Under the pieces are notes generated by a model, which was given only the letters and a program-made list of their open reading frames with translations, did not search any database and was not told the origin of the DNA. Made by a program: the position numbers and the translations under genes. A DNA stretch of 64,000 bases, taken from NCBI RefSeq assembly GCF_900114135.1, contig NZ_FORY01000006.1, positions 1-64,000 on the forward strand, read 5' to 3'. Position 1 is the first letter of the stretch; each line of letters starts with the position of its first letter. Shown here piece by piece: positions 9,645 to 16,719 of this stretch. The DNA comes from Celeribacter halophilus. Lineage in GTDB: Bacteria; Pseudomonadota; Alphaproteobacteria; Rhodobacterales; Rhodobacteraceae.

Positions 9645-9716
9645 CTGCAACGCATGTGCCCGACAAGCTGACGTGGCGTCGGAATAAAATTTATGTGGGA
9701 TGACGCTGCGTTGCAG
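9645..9716. promoter_or_regulatory. Paired inverted 10-mers in the divergent fabH-like/ligase promoter
   Basis: CTGCAACGCA (9645-9654) and TGCGTTGCAG (9707-9716) are exact reverse complements separated by 52 bp. Between them is the AT-rich stretch GGAATAAAATTTATG. The placement in the 245-bp divergent region fits two operator half-sites of one regulator. Confidence 0.5.
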
Positions 9717-9823
9717 GGTAGTCCTGTGCCCTTGCGCGGTGTGGGCTTTGGCCGCATCATACCCGCGAGGAGACGAAGAGACCGGAGACAAACCGGCACT
9801 TCGTATAGGAAAGGGAGGAAGGG

Positions 9824-11722
9824 ATGCCATCAGATTTCAGCTCGCTTGAGGCGCGCAATGTGATTGAGGCGGAAATGCCGTGGGAGGCACGCGATGTGCC
9901 CGTCACGATTTATGAACGGCTCAAAAAGACCGCCGAGGCTTTCCCGGATCGTCCGGCCTTTTCCTACCAGATCACCTCTGGGCCAAAGGACAAGGCCGAG
10001 ACCATGACATGGCGGCAAACGCTTGAGAAAAGCACTCAGGCGGCCAATATGTTCCGTGCGCTCGGCGTGGGTGAGAAAGACGTGATCGCCTATATCATGC
10101 CCAACGCCAACGAGACGATGCTGACCTTTCTGGGCGGCATGGTCGCGGGGATTGTGAACCCGATCAACCCGCTTCTTGAACCCGAACAGATCGCCGCGAT
10201 CCTGCGCGAAACCAATGCCAAGGTCGTGGTGACGCTCAAGAGCTTTCCCAAAACCGACGTGGCGCAGAAAGTGGCCGAGGCTGTCCGCCACGCGCCCAAT
10301 GTGAACACGGTGCTCGAAGTCGATCTTCTGCGCTATCTCACACCGCCGAAAAAGTGGATCGTGCCCTTTATCCGGCCCAAGAACGCCGACGCCACCGCCC
10401 ATCACGCCGACATTCTGAACTTCAACACGGAGCTGGCGAAATATCCCGGCGACCGGTTGTCCTTCGAGGATGTGCGCGAAGACCGTGTGGCGGCCTATTT
10501 CCACACCGGCGGCACGACCGGCATGCCGAAAGTGGCACAGCACAAATACTCCGGCATGATCTACAACGGCTGGATCGGCTCGCGCCTGTTGTTCACCGAA
10601 GAAGACAACATCATGTGCCCGCTGCCGCTGTTTCATGTCTTCGCCTGTCAGGTGATTGTGATGAGCCAACTTGCCTCCGGCGCACACGGAGTTTTCCCGA
10701 CCCCTGCGGGCTATCGCGGCGAAGGGGTGTTCGACAATTTCTGGAAGCTTTGCGAGCGCTGGAAAATTTCCTTCATCATCACCGTTCCGACCGCTGTTTC
10801 CGTGCTGATGCAGCGCAAGGTGGATGCCGATATTTCCTCTGTGCGCATGGCCTTCTCCGGCTCCGCGCCCCTGCCCGTCGAACTGTATAAACGGTTTGAA
10901 CAGACCGCAGGTGTCGAGATTGTCGAAGGCTACGGGCTGACCGAGGCGACCTGTCTTGTCTCCGTCAACCCCGTGGGCGGGCTCAAGAAGATCGGCTCCG
11001 TCGGCATTCCCTTCCCGCATACGGATGTGAAAATCCTGCGCCATACGCCGGACGGCCCTGTAGAATGTGCCGTAGACGAAGTGGGCGAAATCTGTATCGA
11101 CAGCCCCGGCGTGTTTGCCGGCTCCACCTATACCGAGCGGGACAAGAACCACGATCTGTTCCACCACGATGTCTATCTACGCACCGGTGATCTGGGCCGG
11201 ATCGACGAGGACGGCTATCTCTGGATCACGGGACGGGCGAAAGACCTGATCATCCGTGGCGGGCACAACATCGACCCCGCCGAGATCGAAGAGGCCCTTG
11301 CCGGTCACGAGGCCATCGCTATGGCGGGCGCCATCGGCCAGCCGGACGCCCATGCTGGCGAAATCCCCTGCGCCTATGTGGAACTGATCGAGGGGGCTTC
11401 GGTCACGCCCGAAGAACTCATGGACTATGCCAAAGTGCATATCCACGAACGCGCCGCGATTCCGAAACATATCGAAATCATGGACGAACTGCCGAAAACC
11501 GCCGTGGGCAAGGTGTTCAAACCGGAACTGCGGAAAATGGCCATCACGCGCATTTACAACGCAGCCTTGAAAAAAGCCGGACTTTCGGCGCGGGTTGCTG
11601 TTGTGATTGATGACAAGAAACGCGGCCTTGTCGCGCGGATCACGCCGGACCAACAAGCCGAAGCGGAACAGGTCTCGCACGTCTTGGGGCAATTCACGAA
11701 CCCGTGGGAATGGGCCGAATAA
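9824..11722 (+). CDS. Acyl-CoA synthetase (AMP-forming)
   Basis: This 632-aa enzyme of the ANL superfamily activates a carboxylic or fatty acid to its CoA thioester via an acyl-adenylate. The AMP-binding P-loop HTGGTTGMPK begins near residue 227, the GYGLTEAT motif lies near 370, and the hinge TGRAKDLIIRGGHNIDPAEIEE lies in the C-terminal third. A C-terminal extension of about 60 residues follows the usual KTAVGKVFKPELR end. GGAGGAAGGG precedes the ATG. It is divergent from the FabH-like gene and followed by a strong terminator. Chain-length preference is not readable from the sequence. Confidence 0.88.
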   Translation: MPSDFSSLEARNVIEAEMPWEARDVPVTIYERLKKTAEAFPDRPAFSYQITSGPKDKAETMTWRQTLEKSTQAANMFRALGVGEKDVIAYIMPNANETMLTFLGGMVAGIVNPINPLLEPEQIAAILRETNAKVVVTLKSFPKTDVAQKVAEAVRHAPNVNTVLEVDLLRYLTPPKKWIVPFIRPKNADATAHHADILNFNTELAKYPGDRLSFEDVREDRVAAYFHTGGTTGMPKVAQHKYSGMIYNGWIGSRLLFTEEDNIMCPLPLFHVFACQVIVMSQLASGAHGVFPTPAGYRGEGVFDNFWKLCERWKISFIITVPTAVSVLMQRKVDADISSVRMAFSGSAPLPVELYKRFEQTAGVEIVEGYGLTEATCLVSVNPVGGLKKIGSVGIPFPHTDVKILRHTPDGPVECAVDEVGEICIDSPGVFAGSTYTERDKNHDLFHHDVYLRTGDLGRIDEDGYLWITGRAKDLIIRGGHNIDPAEIEEALAGHEAIAMAGAIGQPDAHAGEIPCAYVELIEGASVTPEELMDYAKVHIHERAAIPKHIEIMDELPKTAVGKVFKPELRKMAITRIYNAALKKAGLSARVAVVIDDKKRGLVARITPDQQAEAEQVSHVLGQFTNPWEWAE

Positions 11723-11749
11723 GCTCTGAACGGACATCCACAACCTCTC

Positions 11750-11784
11750 GACAAAGCCCCCTCTGCGGGGCTTTGTCTGCTTTC
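11750..11784 (+). terminator. Rho-independent terminator after the acyl-CoA synthetase gene
   Basis: A perfect 11-bp stem pairs GACAAAGCCCC (11750-11760) with GGGGCTTTGTC (11767-11777) around a 6-nt loop and is followed by TGCTTTC. Confidence 0.88.
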
Positions 11785-11859
11785 AGAGGGTCACGCACCT
11801 GCGTCAGGCCGCCAAAACTCTCTAAAATTTGACGAAATCCTACTTTTATTAAGTAAGAA

Positions 11860-11888
11860 TTAACATTTTTATTTCACAATTATATCTA
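11860..11888 (+). promoter_or_regulatory. Candidate promoter in an AT-rich island
   Basis: TTAACA (11860-11865) and TATCTA (11883-11888) are separated by exactly 17 bp inside a strongly AT-rich stretch (about 11820-11960). A start near 11895 would give a leader of about 110 nt to the small membrane ORF at 12007. In such AT-rich DNA chance matches are common. Confidence 0.35.
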
Positions 11889-12006
11889 AGTTTTTACTAT
11901 TTTATGCATTCATCTCATAGAATATGTTGTTCGCGAATATTTTAAGCTTGAAATCATCACATCGGTTCTTGCCACCTGAACTGCACACCACTCCAACGAG
12001 GATAAA

Positions 12007-12345
12007 ATGCTAATTGGACTGCTTGTAATCTCCACATTGGCCGCAATAGCAGCAACAGTTTTGGGATTTTCTATGGGTTTCCCGACCTGGTCCGGCCTCA
12101 TTATTTTTTCTTGTATTGGAACCGCCACTTTCTTGATCTCCGCAATCGTGATCTACGTGCGGCTCAACGCAAAGCATCGTGCCCAGATCACACGAAAATC
12201 AGATCAAAGGAAAACGCGCACGGGTGCGATTGGCAAAGGCCACCAGCGACAGCATCACGGGCACTTCGACCAGAACGCCAACCACCGTGGCGAGTGCCGC
12301 ACCGGAATTCAGACCAAAGAGGCTGATGGCCACGGCAACGGCTAG
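12007..12345 (+). CDS. Possible small membrane protein overlapping the acr3 3' end
   Basis: The 112-aa frame begins with two hydrophobic segments (about residues 2-25 and 30-50), followed by a basic tail. GAGGAT precedes the ATG at good spacing. The last 147 bp are antisense to the end of acr3, and the residues encoded there (His/Gly/Asn-rich) look like a shadow of the other strand. The real ancestral gene may therefore have been truncated or have ended near 12195. G+C is visibly lower than in the neighbouring genes, suggesting acquired DNA. No family is recognised. Confidence 0.4.
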   Translation: MLIGLLVISTLAAIAATVLGFSMGFPTWSGLIIFSCIGTATFLISAIVIYVRLNAKHRAQITRKSDQRKTRTGAIGKGHQRQHHGHFDQNANHRGECRTGIQTKEADGHGNG

Positions 12346-13236
12346 CTCAAAGAAATTCGACGTGCCGATCATGGCGCAGGGGGCTGCAATTTTATGCGGC
12401 ACGCGCATGAGGAAGGCGGCCCCATAGGCCAGCGCGAAGATGCCATAGCTCTGGATCAGAAGCGGCACAGCGATCAACGCAATCACCATCGGGCGCGACA
12501 GGATCACATCGCCTTGCAGCCCGAACAGGATCGCAACCGTAGCAATGAGACCGATCATTGAAAACGGCTTGATACGGTGGGTGAAGGATTCAATCGCCGC
12601 CTCTGACCCGAGAATCCGGCGTGTAACAAGACCCGCTATGAGCGGCAGGACCACATAAAGCACAGTCGCCAGAACCAGCGTATCCCACGGCACGATCACA
12701 TCCGTAACACCCAGCAAAAGCGCGACAATCGGAGCGAAGGCAAAGACCATGATGATGTCGTTTACCGAAACCTGCACCAGCGTATAGGTCGCATCCCCAC
12801 GCGTGAGTTGCGACCAGACAAAGACCATCGCCGTGCACGGCGCTGCCCCCAAGAGGATCAGCCCTGCGATATATTGCGAGGCATCCTCGGGCGCGATCCA
12901 AGGGGCAAAGATGTGATCGAAAAACAGCACGGCAAGAAAGGCCATTGTGAACGGCTTGATCAGCCAGTTGACCACCAAAGTGACCACAAGCCCCTTGGGC
13001 TGACGCGCCACCCCTTTGATCGCGCCGAAATCGACGCTGACCATCATCGGATAGACCATAGCCCAGATCAGAACCGCGACGACAAGGTTGATCGACGCGA
13101 CTTCGGTGGCGGCAATCGCCTGCACGAGACCGGGCGCGAGCGCCCCGACGACAATGCCCGCCACCATAGCAAGCGCGACCCAAAGGGTGAGCAAGCGTTC
13201 AAAGCGGCCCATTGGGGTTGGTGATGTATCGGACAT
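12199..13236 (-). CDS. acr3: Arsenite efflux transporter of the ACR3 family
   Basis: This 345-aa inner-membrane carrier with about ten hydrophobic helices exports As(III) in exchange for protons. The conserved cysteine of the family lies in the segment [14 protein letters not shown] (Cys134), and the conserved helix-9/10 glutamate lies in [10 protein letters not shown] near the C-terminus. The start at 13236 (MSDTSP) has AAAGGGAAA upstream; a longer frame from 13278 adds 14 residues without a site. It is divergent from an arsR gene across 116 bp containing two related inverted repeats, the usual layout of an arsenite-induced pair. Confidence 0.93.
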   Translation of the reverse strand: MSDTSPTPMGRFERLLTLWVALAMVAGIVVGALAPGLVQAIAATEVASINLVVAVLIWAMVYPMMVSVDFGAIKGVARQPKGLVVTLVVNWLIKPFTMAFLAVLFFDHIFAPWIAPEDASQYIAGLILLGAAPCTAMVFVWSQLTRGDATYTLVQVSVNDIIMVFAFAPIVALLLGVTDVIVPWDTLVLATVLYVVLPLIAGLVTRRILGSEAAIESFTHRIKPFSMIGLIATVAILFGLQGDVILSRPMVIALIAVPLLIQSYGIFALAYGAAFLMRVPHKIAAPCAMIGTSNFFELAVAVAISLFGLNSGAALATVVGVLVEVPVMLSLVAFANRTRARFPLI

Positions 13237-13266
13237 GGCGCGTTTCCCTTTGCCTGTGGTCTCGTT

Positions 13267-13292
13267 CTCATTTCGCATTTGCGCGAATTGAG
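13267..13292. promoter_or_regulatory. Candidate ArsR operator proximal to acr3
   Basis: CTCATTTCGC (13267-13276) and GCGAATTGAG (13283-13292) form an inverted repeat with one mismatch and a 6-bp spacer. It shares the octamer CATTTCGC with the second operator candidate 63 bp away (six helical turns). It lies 31 bp upstream of the acr3 start. Confidence 0.6.
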
Positions 13293-13317
13293 AGCATCTA
13301 GCGCCGCACCCGAGAAC

Positions 13318-13352
13318 TTGTCAACAGGTTTCATTTCGCGTATCAACGAAAT
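13318..13352 (+). promoter_or_regulatory. arsR promoter with overlapping operator (leaderless arrangement)
   Basis: TTGTCA (13318-13323), a 17-bp spacer and TATCAA (13341-13346) would start transcription at about 13353, the A of the arsR ATG. ATTTCG (13333-13338) and CGAAAT (13347-13352) form an inverted repeat across the -10 box. No ribosome-binding site is present, which agrees with a leaderless mRNA. Confidence 0.5.
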
Positions 13353-13691
13353 ATGAACAAAGACCTCGCCATTGACGCTTTTGCCGCCCTCGCCCATGAC
13401 GCGCGGCTCTCCGTGTTTCGCCTGCTGGTGCAGCGCGGCCCCGAAGGCACACCCGCGATGGAACTCGGCCGCCTGCTTGACCTGAAGCCCTCCACCCTGT
13501 CGGGGCATCTTTCCGTGCTGAAACGGGCGGGGCTTGTCACCACGGAGCGCCATCACAGGGAAATCCACTACGCCCCGAATTTCGAGGCGGTGAACGGTTT
13601 GGTCCTGTTTCTGCTGGATGATTGCTGCGGCGGGGATGCGACAGCCTGCGCCGGACTGAACCTGTCGCGCCTTTCCGCCCCCAAATGCTAA
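13353..13691 (+). CDS. arsR: ArsR/SmtB-family metalloid-responsive repressor
   Basis: This 112-aa winged-helix repressor has a DNA-recognition helix in the segment KPSTLSGHLSVLKRAGLV (about residues 45-62). The canonical ELxCxC motif is absent from the alpha-3 region. Instead Cys91, Cys92, Cys99 and Cys112 lie near the C-terminus, a layout seen in ArsR types with a relocated As(III) site. Derepression of the divergent acr3 by arsenite is the expected job. The start codon abuts an inverted repeat and lacks a Shine-Dalgarno sequence. Confidence 0.88.
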   Translation: MNKDLAIDAFAALAHDARLSVFRLLVQRGPEGTPAMELGRLLDLKPSTLSGHLSVLKRAGLVTTERHHREIHYAPNFEAVNGLVLFLLDDCCGGDATACAGLNLSRLSAPKC

Positions 13692-13753
13692 CCCCCGCAG
13701 CAGGCTTGTGACCAGCTACGGGGGCAGAAAACCTCACACTCCGGCGCGCGCAA

Positions 13754-14158
13754 TCAATCCTTGCGCCGGATCTGGCCGGAAATCTCCGTGGCCCCCGCCA
13801 AAGTGTTGTAGATCGTCCCGTATTTCTGGAGATTGCGATGCAGGAGATCGAGCCGCTGGTTAGTCTCGTCCGTATCCACTGTGATCTCGTAGTCGATCTT
13901 CACCATTTTCGGCGGACTGTCCTGACGCTGGCCGCGCAGCGACACCTCGATCCCGCGCAGGTCAAACTCCAACATGGGGATCACCCGCTCGGTGCCCTTG
14001 AGCATACAGGCCGCAAGGCTCGCCAGTAGCATCTCGGCGGGGTTGAACGCATCGGCCCGCCCCTTCATATCCGTGTCGAGCACAATGAGCGCATCTTTAG
14101 TGCGGGCTTCGGAGCCGTGCTCATCAACCCTGCGCGCGGTGACGGTATAGTTGAGCAT
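13754..14158 (-). CDS. OsmC-family protein
   Basis: This 134-aa OsmC/Ohr-fold protein is of the kind linked to organic hydroperoxide or redox stress. One conserved cysteine is present (Cys51 in LASLAACML), but no second resolving cysteine follows, unlike canonical Ohr/OsmC peroxidases. Activity could need an external thiol or may be lost. ATG 14158 has AAGGA 8 nt upstream. It is tail-to-tail with arsR and 83 nt downstream of a small thioredoxin gene on the same strand, so it may belong to the permease/thioredoxin unit. Confidence 0.83.
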   Translation of the reverse strand: MLNYTVTARRVDEHGSEARTKDALIVLDTDMKGRADAFNPAEMLLASLAACMLKGTERVIPMLEFDLRGIEVSLRGQRQDSPPKMVKIDYEITVDTDETNQRLDLLHRNLQKYGTIYNTLAGATEISGQIRRKD

Positions 14159-14241
14159 TGTCGCAATCCTTAAAAACGGGTAGCGGCGCTGTGCGGCGGC
14201 GATCATCTCGCCCGCACAGGCCCTGTTGAGAAGGCGCCAGA

Positions 14242-14478
14242 TCAGCCCTTCAACCAGCTTTCCAGCTTGGCCTCATCGGGCAGACCGCCTGCATGGACGA
14301 GCTTGCCGTCCACCGAGAGACCCGGCGTCGACATGACGCCCGCCATTGCGATGGATTTCGCATCCGTCACCTTTTCCACATCCACCTCTATGCCAAGTTT
14401 CGCCGCAGCGTCCTTGACCATAGCTTCAGTGGCTGCACAGCGTTTGCATCCGGGGCCGTAGACTTTGATGGTTTTCAT
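14242..14478 (-). CDS. Small thioredoxin-fold protein (redox-active disulfide protein)
   Basis: This 78-aa protein has the active-site motif GPGCKRC (Cys11, Cys14) and the cis-Pro segment MSTPGLSVDG near residue 52, a minimal thioredoxin fold of the family often fused to or encoded beside DUF318/ArsP_1 permeases. It lies 43 nt downstream of that permease gene. A role in reducing cysteines of the permease or keeping a metal(loid) ligand thiolated is inferred from this recurrent pairing. AAAGGACAT provides the ribosome-binding site. Confidence 0.85.
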   Translation of the reverse strand: MKTIKVYGPGCKRCAATEAMVKDAAAKLGIEVDVEKVTDAKSIAMAGVMSTPGLSVDGKLVHAGGLPDEAKLESWLKG

Positions 14479-14521
14479 GGGATGTCCTTTCTTGAAATGT
14501 CAGAGGGTGTGTCCCGCAGCG

Positions 14522-15580
14522 TCACAGCAGGAAGTTGAAGAGGAAGCCCGTAGCAAGGATGCCCAGCGAGACAACCGCGATGAAGATGGCGATCAGGCGA
14601 TAGGTCAGCACCTGTTTGAGGATGACCATTTCCGGCAGGGACAGCGCGATCACCGACATCATAAAGGCCAGAGTTGTGCCCAGCGCCGCGCCCTTGCCCA
14701 AGAGCGCCTCGACGATGGGAATGACGCCCGCCGCATTGGTATACATGGGCACGCCCACGACCACCGCTGCCGGAACCGACCACCATGCCTCGCCACCCAT
14801 GATCTTGAGCATCATCGCTTCGGGAACATAACCGTGGATGGCTGCACCGATACCGATACCGACCAGCACCCAGATCCAGACCTTGCCGACAATCTCGCGC
14901 ACCTGTTCCAGACCGATTTTCAGCCGGTCCACAAAGCGCAGCCGCTCTTCGGCAAGTTCACCCACAGGCCCCGCGTTCAACTCGCGCACCCAGTCCTGAA
15001 GATATTTCTCCAGATGCATCTTGCCCAGAACAAAGCCCGCAACCGTGGCGATGGAGAAGCCGAAGACGAGGTAGATCGTGGCGACCTTCCAGCCAACGAG
15101 ACCATAGAGCAGTCCGAGACCCACAGGGCCGACCATCGGACCGGCGATCAGGAAGGAGAAGGTAACGCCCAAGGGGATCCCCGCCGACACAAAGCCGATG
15201 AAAAGCGGCACGGAGGAGCAGGAACAGAACGGCGTCAGCACCCCAAGAAACGCCGCCATCGGATAGCCCCAAAGCTCGTGCCGCCCTGCAAGAATGGCGC
15301 GGGTCTTTTCGGGGCTGAACCAGCTGCGCAACACACCGATGACAAAGACAATGCCGGTCAGCAGCAACAACACCTTGGGCACGTCATAGAAGAAAAAGGC
15401 AATGGCCTCCCCCGTATGGCTGTCACGCGCCACGGGGAAAAGCGATGTGACCCATTCCGAGAACGGGATCAACTGGCCGTAGAGCAGGTAAAGGACGACC
15501 CCGACCACAGGAACGCCGACATACCAGAGCCAGTCGGGCACACCATGTTTCGGGGAAATATCATGGGTTTCAGTGGTCAT
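14522..15580 (-). CDS. ArsP_1 (DUF318)-type permease
   Basis: This 352-aa inner-membrane permease has about eight to ten hydrophobic segments. The motif FCSCSSVPLFIG (Cys119, Cys121) and a second half-motif around VPMYTNAAGVIP are diagnostic of the ArsP_1/YraQ family. The characterised member ArsP of Campylobacter exports trivalent organoarsenicals. The start ATG overlaps the stop codon of the upstream arsR by 4 nt, so the two are translationally coupled. Substrate here is inferred from the gene's position in an ars patch; other family members have unknown cargo. Confidence 0.8.
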   Translation of the reverse strand: MTTETHDISPKHGVPDWLWYVGVPVVGVVLYLLYGQLIPFSEWVTSLFPVARDSHTGEAIAFFFYDVPKVLLLLTGIVFVIGVLRSWFSPEKTRAILAGRHELWGYPMAAFLGVLTPFCSCSSVPLFIGFVSAGIPLGVTFSFLIAGPMVGPVGLGLLYGLVGWKVATIYLVFGFSIATVAGFVLGKMHLEKYLQDWVRELNAGPVGELAEERLRFVDRLKIGLEQVREIVGKVWIWVLVGIGIGAAIHGYVPEAMMLKIMGGEAWWSVPAAVVVGVPMYTNAAGVIPIVEALLGKGAALGTTLAFMMSVIALSLPEMVILKQVLTYRLIAIFIAVVSLGILATGFLFNFLL

Positions 15581-15864
15581 GCGACCTTCCTTTCCAGTTT
15601 GCCTTCCGCCGCCAGCACCGCGTCGATCACGGCAGCAAATTCCGGCACGAGATCGGGGTTGCGGCGATAGCGGACCCATTGCGCATCGCGCCGGTCCACC
15701 ACCAGCCCCGCCTGGCGCAGGGTTTTCATATGCCGCGACATCCGACTCTGGCTCGCATCGAGTGTCTTCATCAGTTCACATACACAATGCTCGCCACCAT
15801 CCCAGAGAATGGCGAGAGCGGCGCGGCGGGTCGGGTCGGATATGGCTGTCAGAATCTCTTGCAT
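15577..15864 (-). CDS. Second ArsR-family repressor, CVC type
   Basis: This 95-aa repressor (start MQEILT) carries CVC (Cys27, Cys29) in the segment EHCVCELMKTL, the classic alpha-3 metalloid site of E. coli-type ArsR. Its ligand set is thus different from that of the other ArsR in this patch. Its recognition helix contains SQSRMSRHMKTLRQAGL. It heads a unit with the ArsP_1 permease (4-bp ATGA overlap) and the thioredoxin gene. An alternative ATG at 15891 would add nine residues and lies inside a 12-bp palindrome. It probably senses As(III) or a related thiophile and represses its own unit. Confidence 0.85.
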   Translation of the reverse strand: MQEILTAISDPTRRAALAILWDGGEHCVCELMKTLDASQSRMSRHMKTLRQAGLVVDRRDAQWVRYRRNPDLVPEFAAVIDAVLAAEGKLERKVA

Positions 15865-15885
15865 GGGATTCAAATATGCCTCTTT

Positions 15886-15897
15886 GCGCATATGCGC
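15886..15897. promoter_or_regulatory. 12-bp palindrome at the second arsR start, candidate operator
   Basis: GCGCATATGCGC is a perfect palindrome 22 bp before the preferred start. A TTGACA box (minus strand) lies about 14 bp further upstream, so a repressor bound here would block promoter clearance. A partial repeat (GCATAT) recurs 18 bp nearer the gene. Confidence 0.5.
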
Positions 15898-16020
15898 TTT
15901 GATGTATGTCAATTCGCTCTCACATGAGCACAACACCGATAGAGACAGGGGGGCGCATGGTGCAGGACGGCACAGGGGAATAGCTGCAAGGACAGGTGCA
16001 ACCACGCGCCTGCATTCCCC

Positions 16021-16093
16021 TGCGTCACATTGGCACGAATAAAAATACGGAATGTGCCAATATGCGGCGACGGAAACTCCTCCATGTGACGCA
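16021..16093. promoter_or_regulatory. Nested inverted repeats upstream of the ricin-like gene
   Basis: The outer arms TGCGTCACAT (16021-16030) and ATGTGACGCA (16084-16093) are exact reverse complements. The inner arms ATTGGCAC (16029-16036) and GTGCCAAT (16054-16061) are too. The loop of the inner pair is AT-rich. The element ends 33 bp before the start codon at 16127. Confidence 0.55.
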
Positions 16094-16126
16094 TCTCGCT
16101 CAGGACACAGAAGGAATGAAAATGAG

Positions 16127-16669
16127 ATGAAAGCCTCTCTCAAAACTGCTGGCCTCACCGCCCTCGTTCTCGCCGCCACCAGCGCGCAAGGTGCATGGGC
16201 CGAAAACGTCGAAATCTACGCCGTGGACAAACTCGACAACATCCAGAACGGCTATTGTATCGATATTTCCGGCGGTCAGGGCGCACAGGCCGATCCTGCA
16301 AACGGGCTTCAAGGCCACACCTGCTATAGCCCGTCCGGTCGCATCTTTGTCGATCAGGCCTTCGACTCCACACAGTTCGCCAACGGTTTGTACTACATGC
16401 CGGAGTTTGATCTTTGTATGCAAGCCAGCGCGATGGAAGCCGGTGCCGCTCTTGAACTTGCCACCTGTGACGGCTCCGAGGCGCAGAGCTTCACCTTTTC
16501 CGATGCGGGCACAATCTCGCCTGCCGCATCTCCCGACCTGTGCCTGACACTGGGTGAAGACACCCGCTTTGGCCGCAGTCAACAAAACCAGATCAAAGAC
16601 CTGAGTCTGGCACAATGCGCCAGCGAACAGACCGCCTCCCAAACATGGGCCTACCGCACAGCAGATTGA
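16127..16669 (+). CDS. Secreted ricin B-like (beta-trefoil) protein
   Basis: This 180-aa protein has a signal peptide (residues 1-22, cleavage after AWA) and a Cys-rich body. Segments with the spacing of beta-trefoil repeats occur: GYCIDISGG, DLCMQAS, ATCDGSEAQSFTF, DLCLTLGED and a terminal QTWAY resembling the QxW motif of ricin-type lectins. Six cysteines could form three disulfides. Binding of extracellular glycans is a guess from the fold. AAGGAAT lies a few bases before ATGAAAATGAG, and 16127 is chosen because the signal peptide begins there. A terminator follows, then a second secreted protein gene. Confidence 0.65.
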   Translation: MKASLKTAGLTALVLAATSAQGAWAENVEIYAVDKLDNIQNGYCIDISGGQGAQADPANGLQGHTCYSPSGRIFVDQAFDSTQFANGLYYMPEFDLCMQASAMEAGAALELATCDGSEAQSFTFSDAGTISPAASPDLCLTLGEDTRFGRSQQNQIKDLSLAQCASEQTASQTWAYRTAD

Positions 16670-16675
16670 CACCAC

Positions 16676-16698
16676 GGGGCGCTTTTCGGCGCCCCTTT
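16676..16698 (+). terminator. Stem-loop terminator or attenuator between two secreted-protein genes
   Basis: The arms GGGGCGC (16676-16682) and GCGCCCC (16689-16695) are perfect, followed by TTTGTATT. It lies 7 nt past the stop of the ricin-like gene and 22 nt before the next start, so readthrough may still supply the downstream gene. Confidence 0.75.
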
Positions 16699-16719
16699 GT
16701 ATTAGAAATGGAGGGCCTC

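Noticed and set aside
8460-11722. Ole-type hydrocarbon synthesis (OleA/OleC) from the condensing enzyme and AMP-ligase
   Set aside because: No OleB or OleD neighbour is present, and the enzyme carries a canonical KAS III triad. A specialised acyl pathway is kept as a weaker statement.
16025-16061. Sigma-54 promoter at TTGGCAC upstream of the ricin-like gene
   Set aside because: The -12 GC element is missing at the right distance; the sequence is better explained as an inverted repeat.
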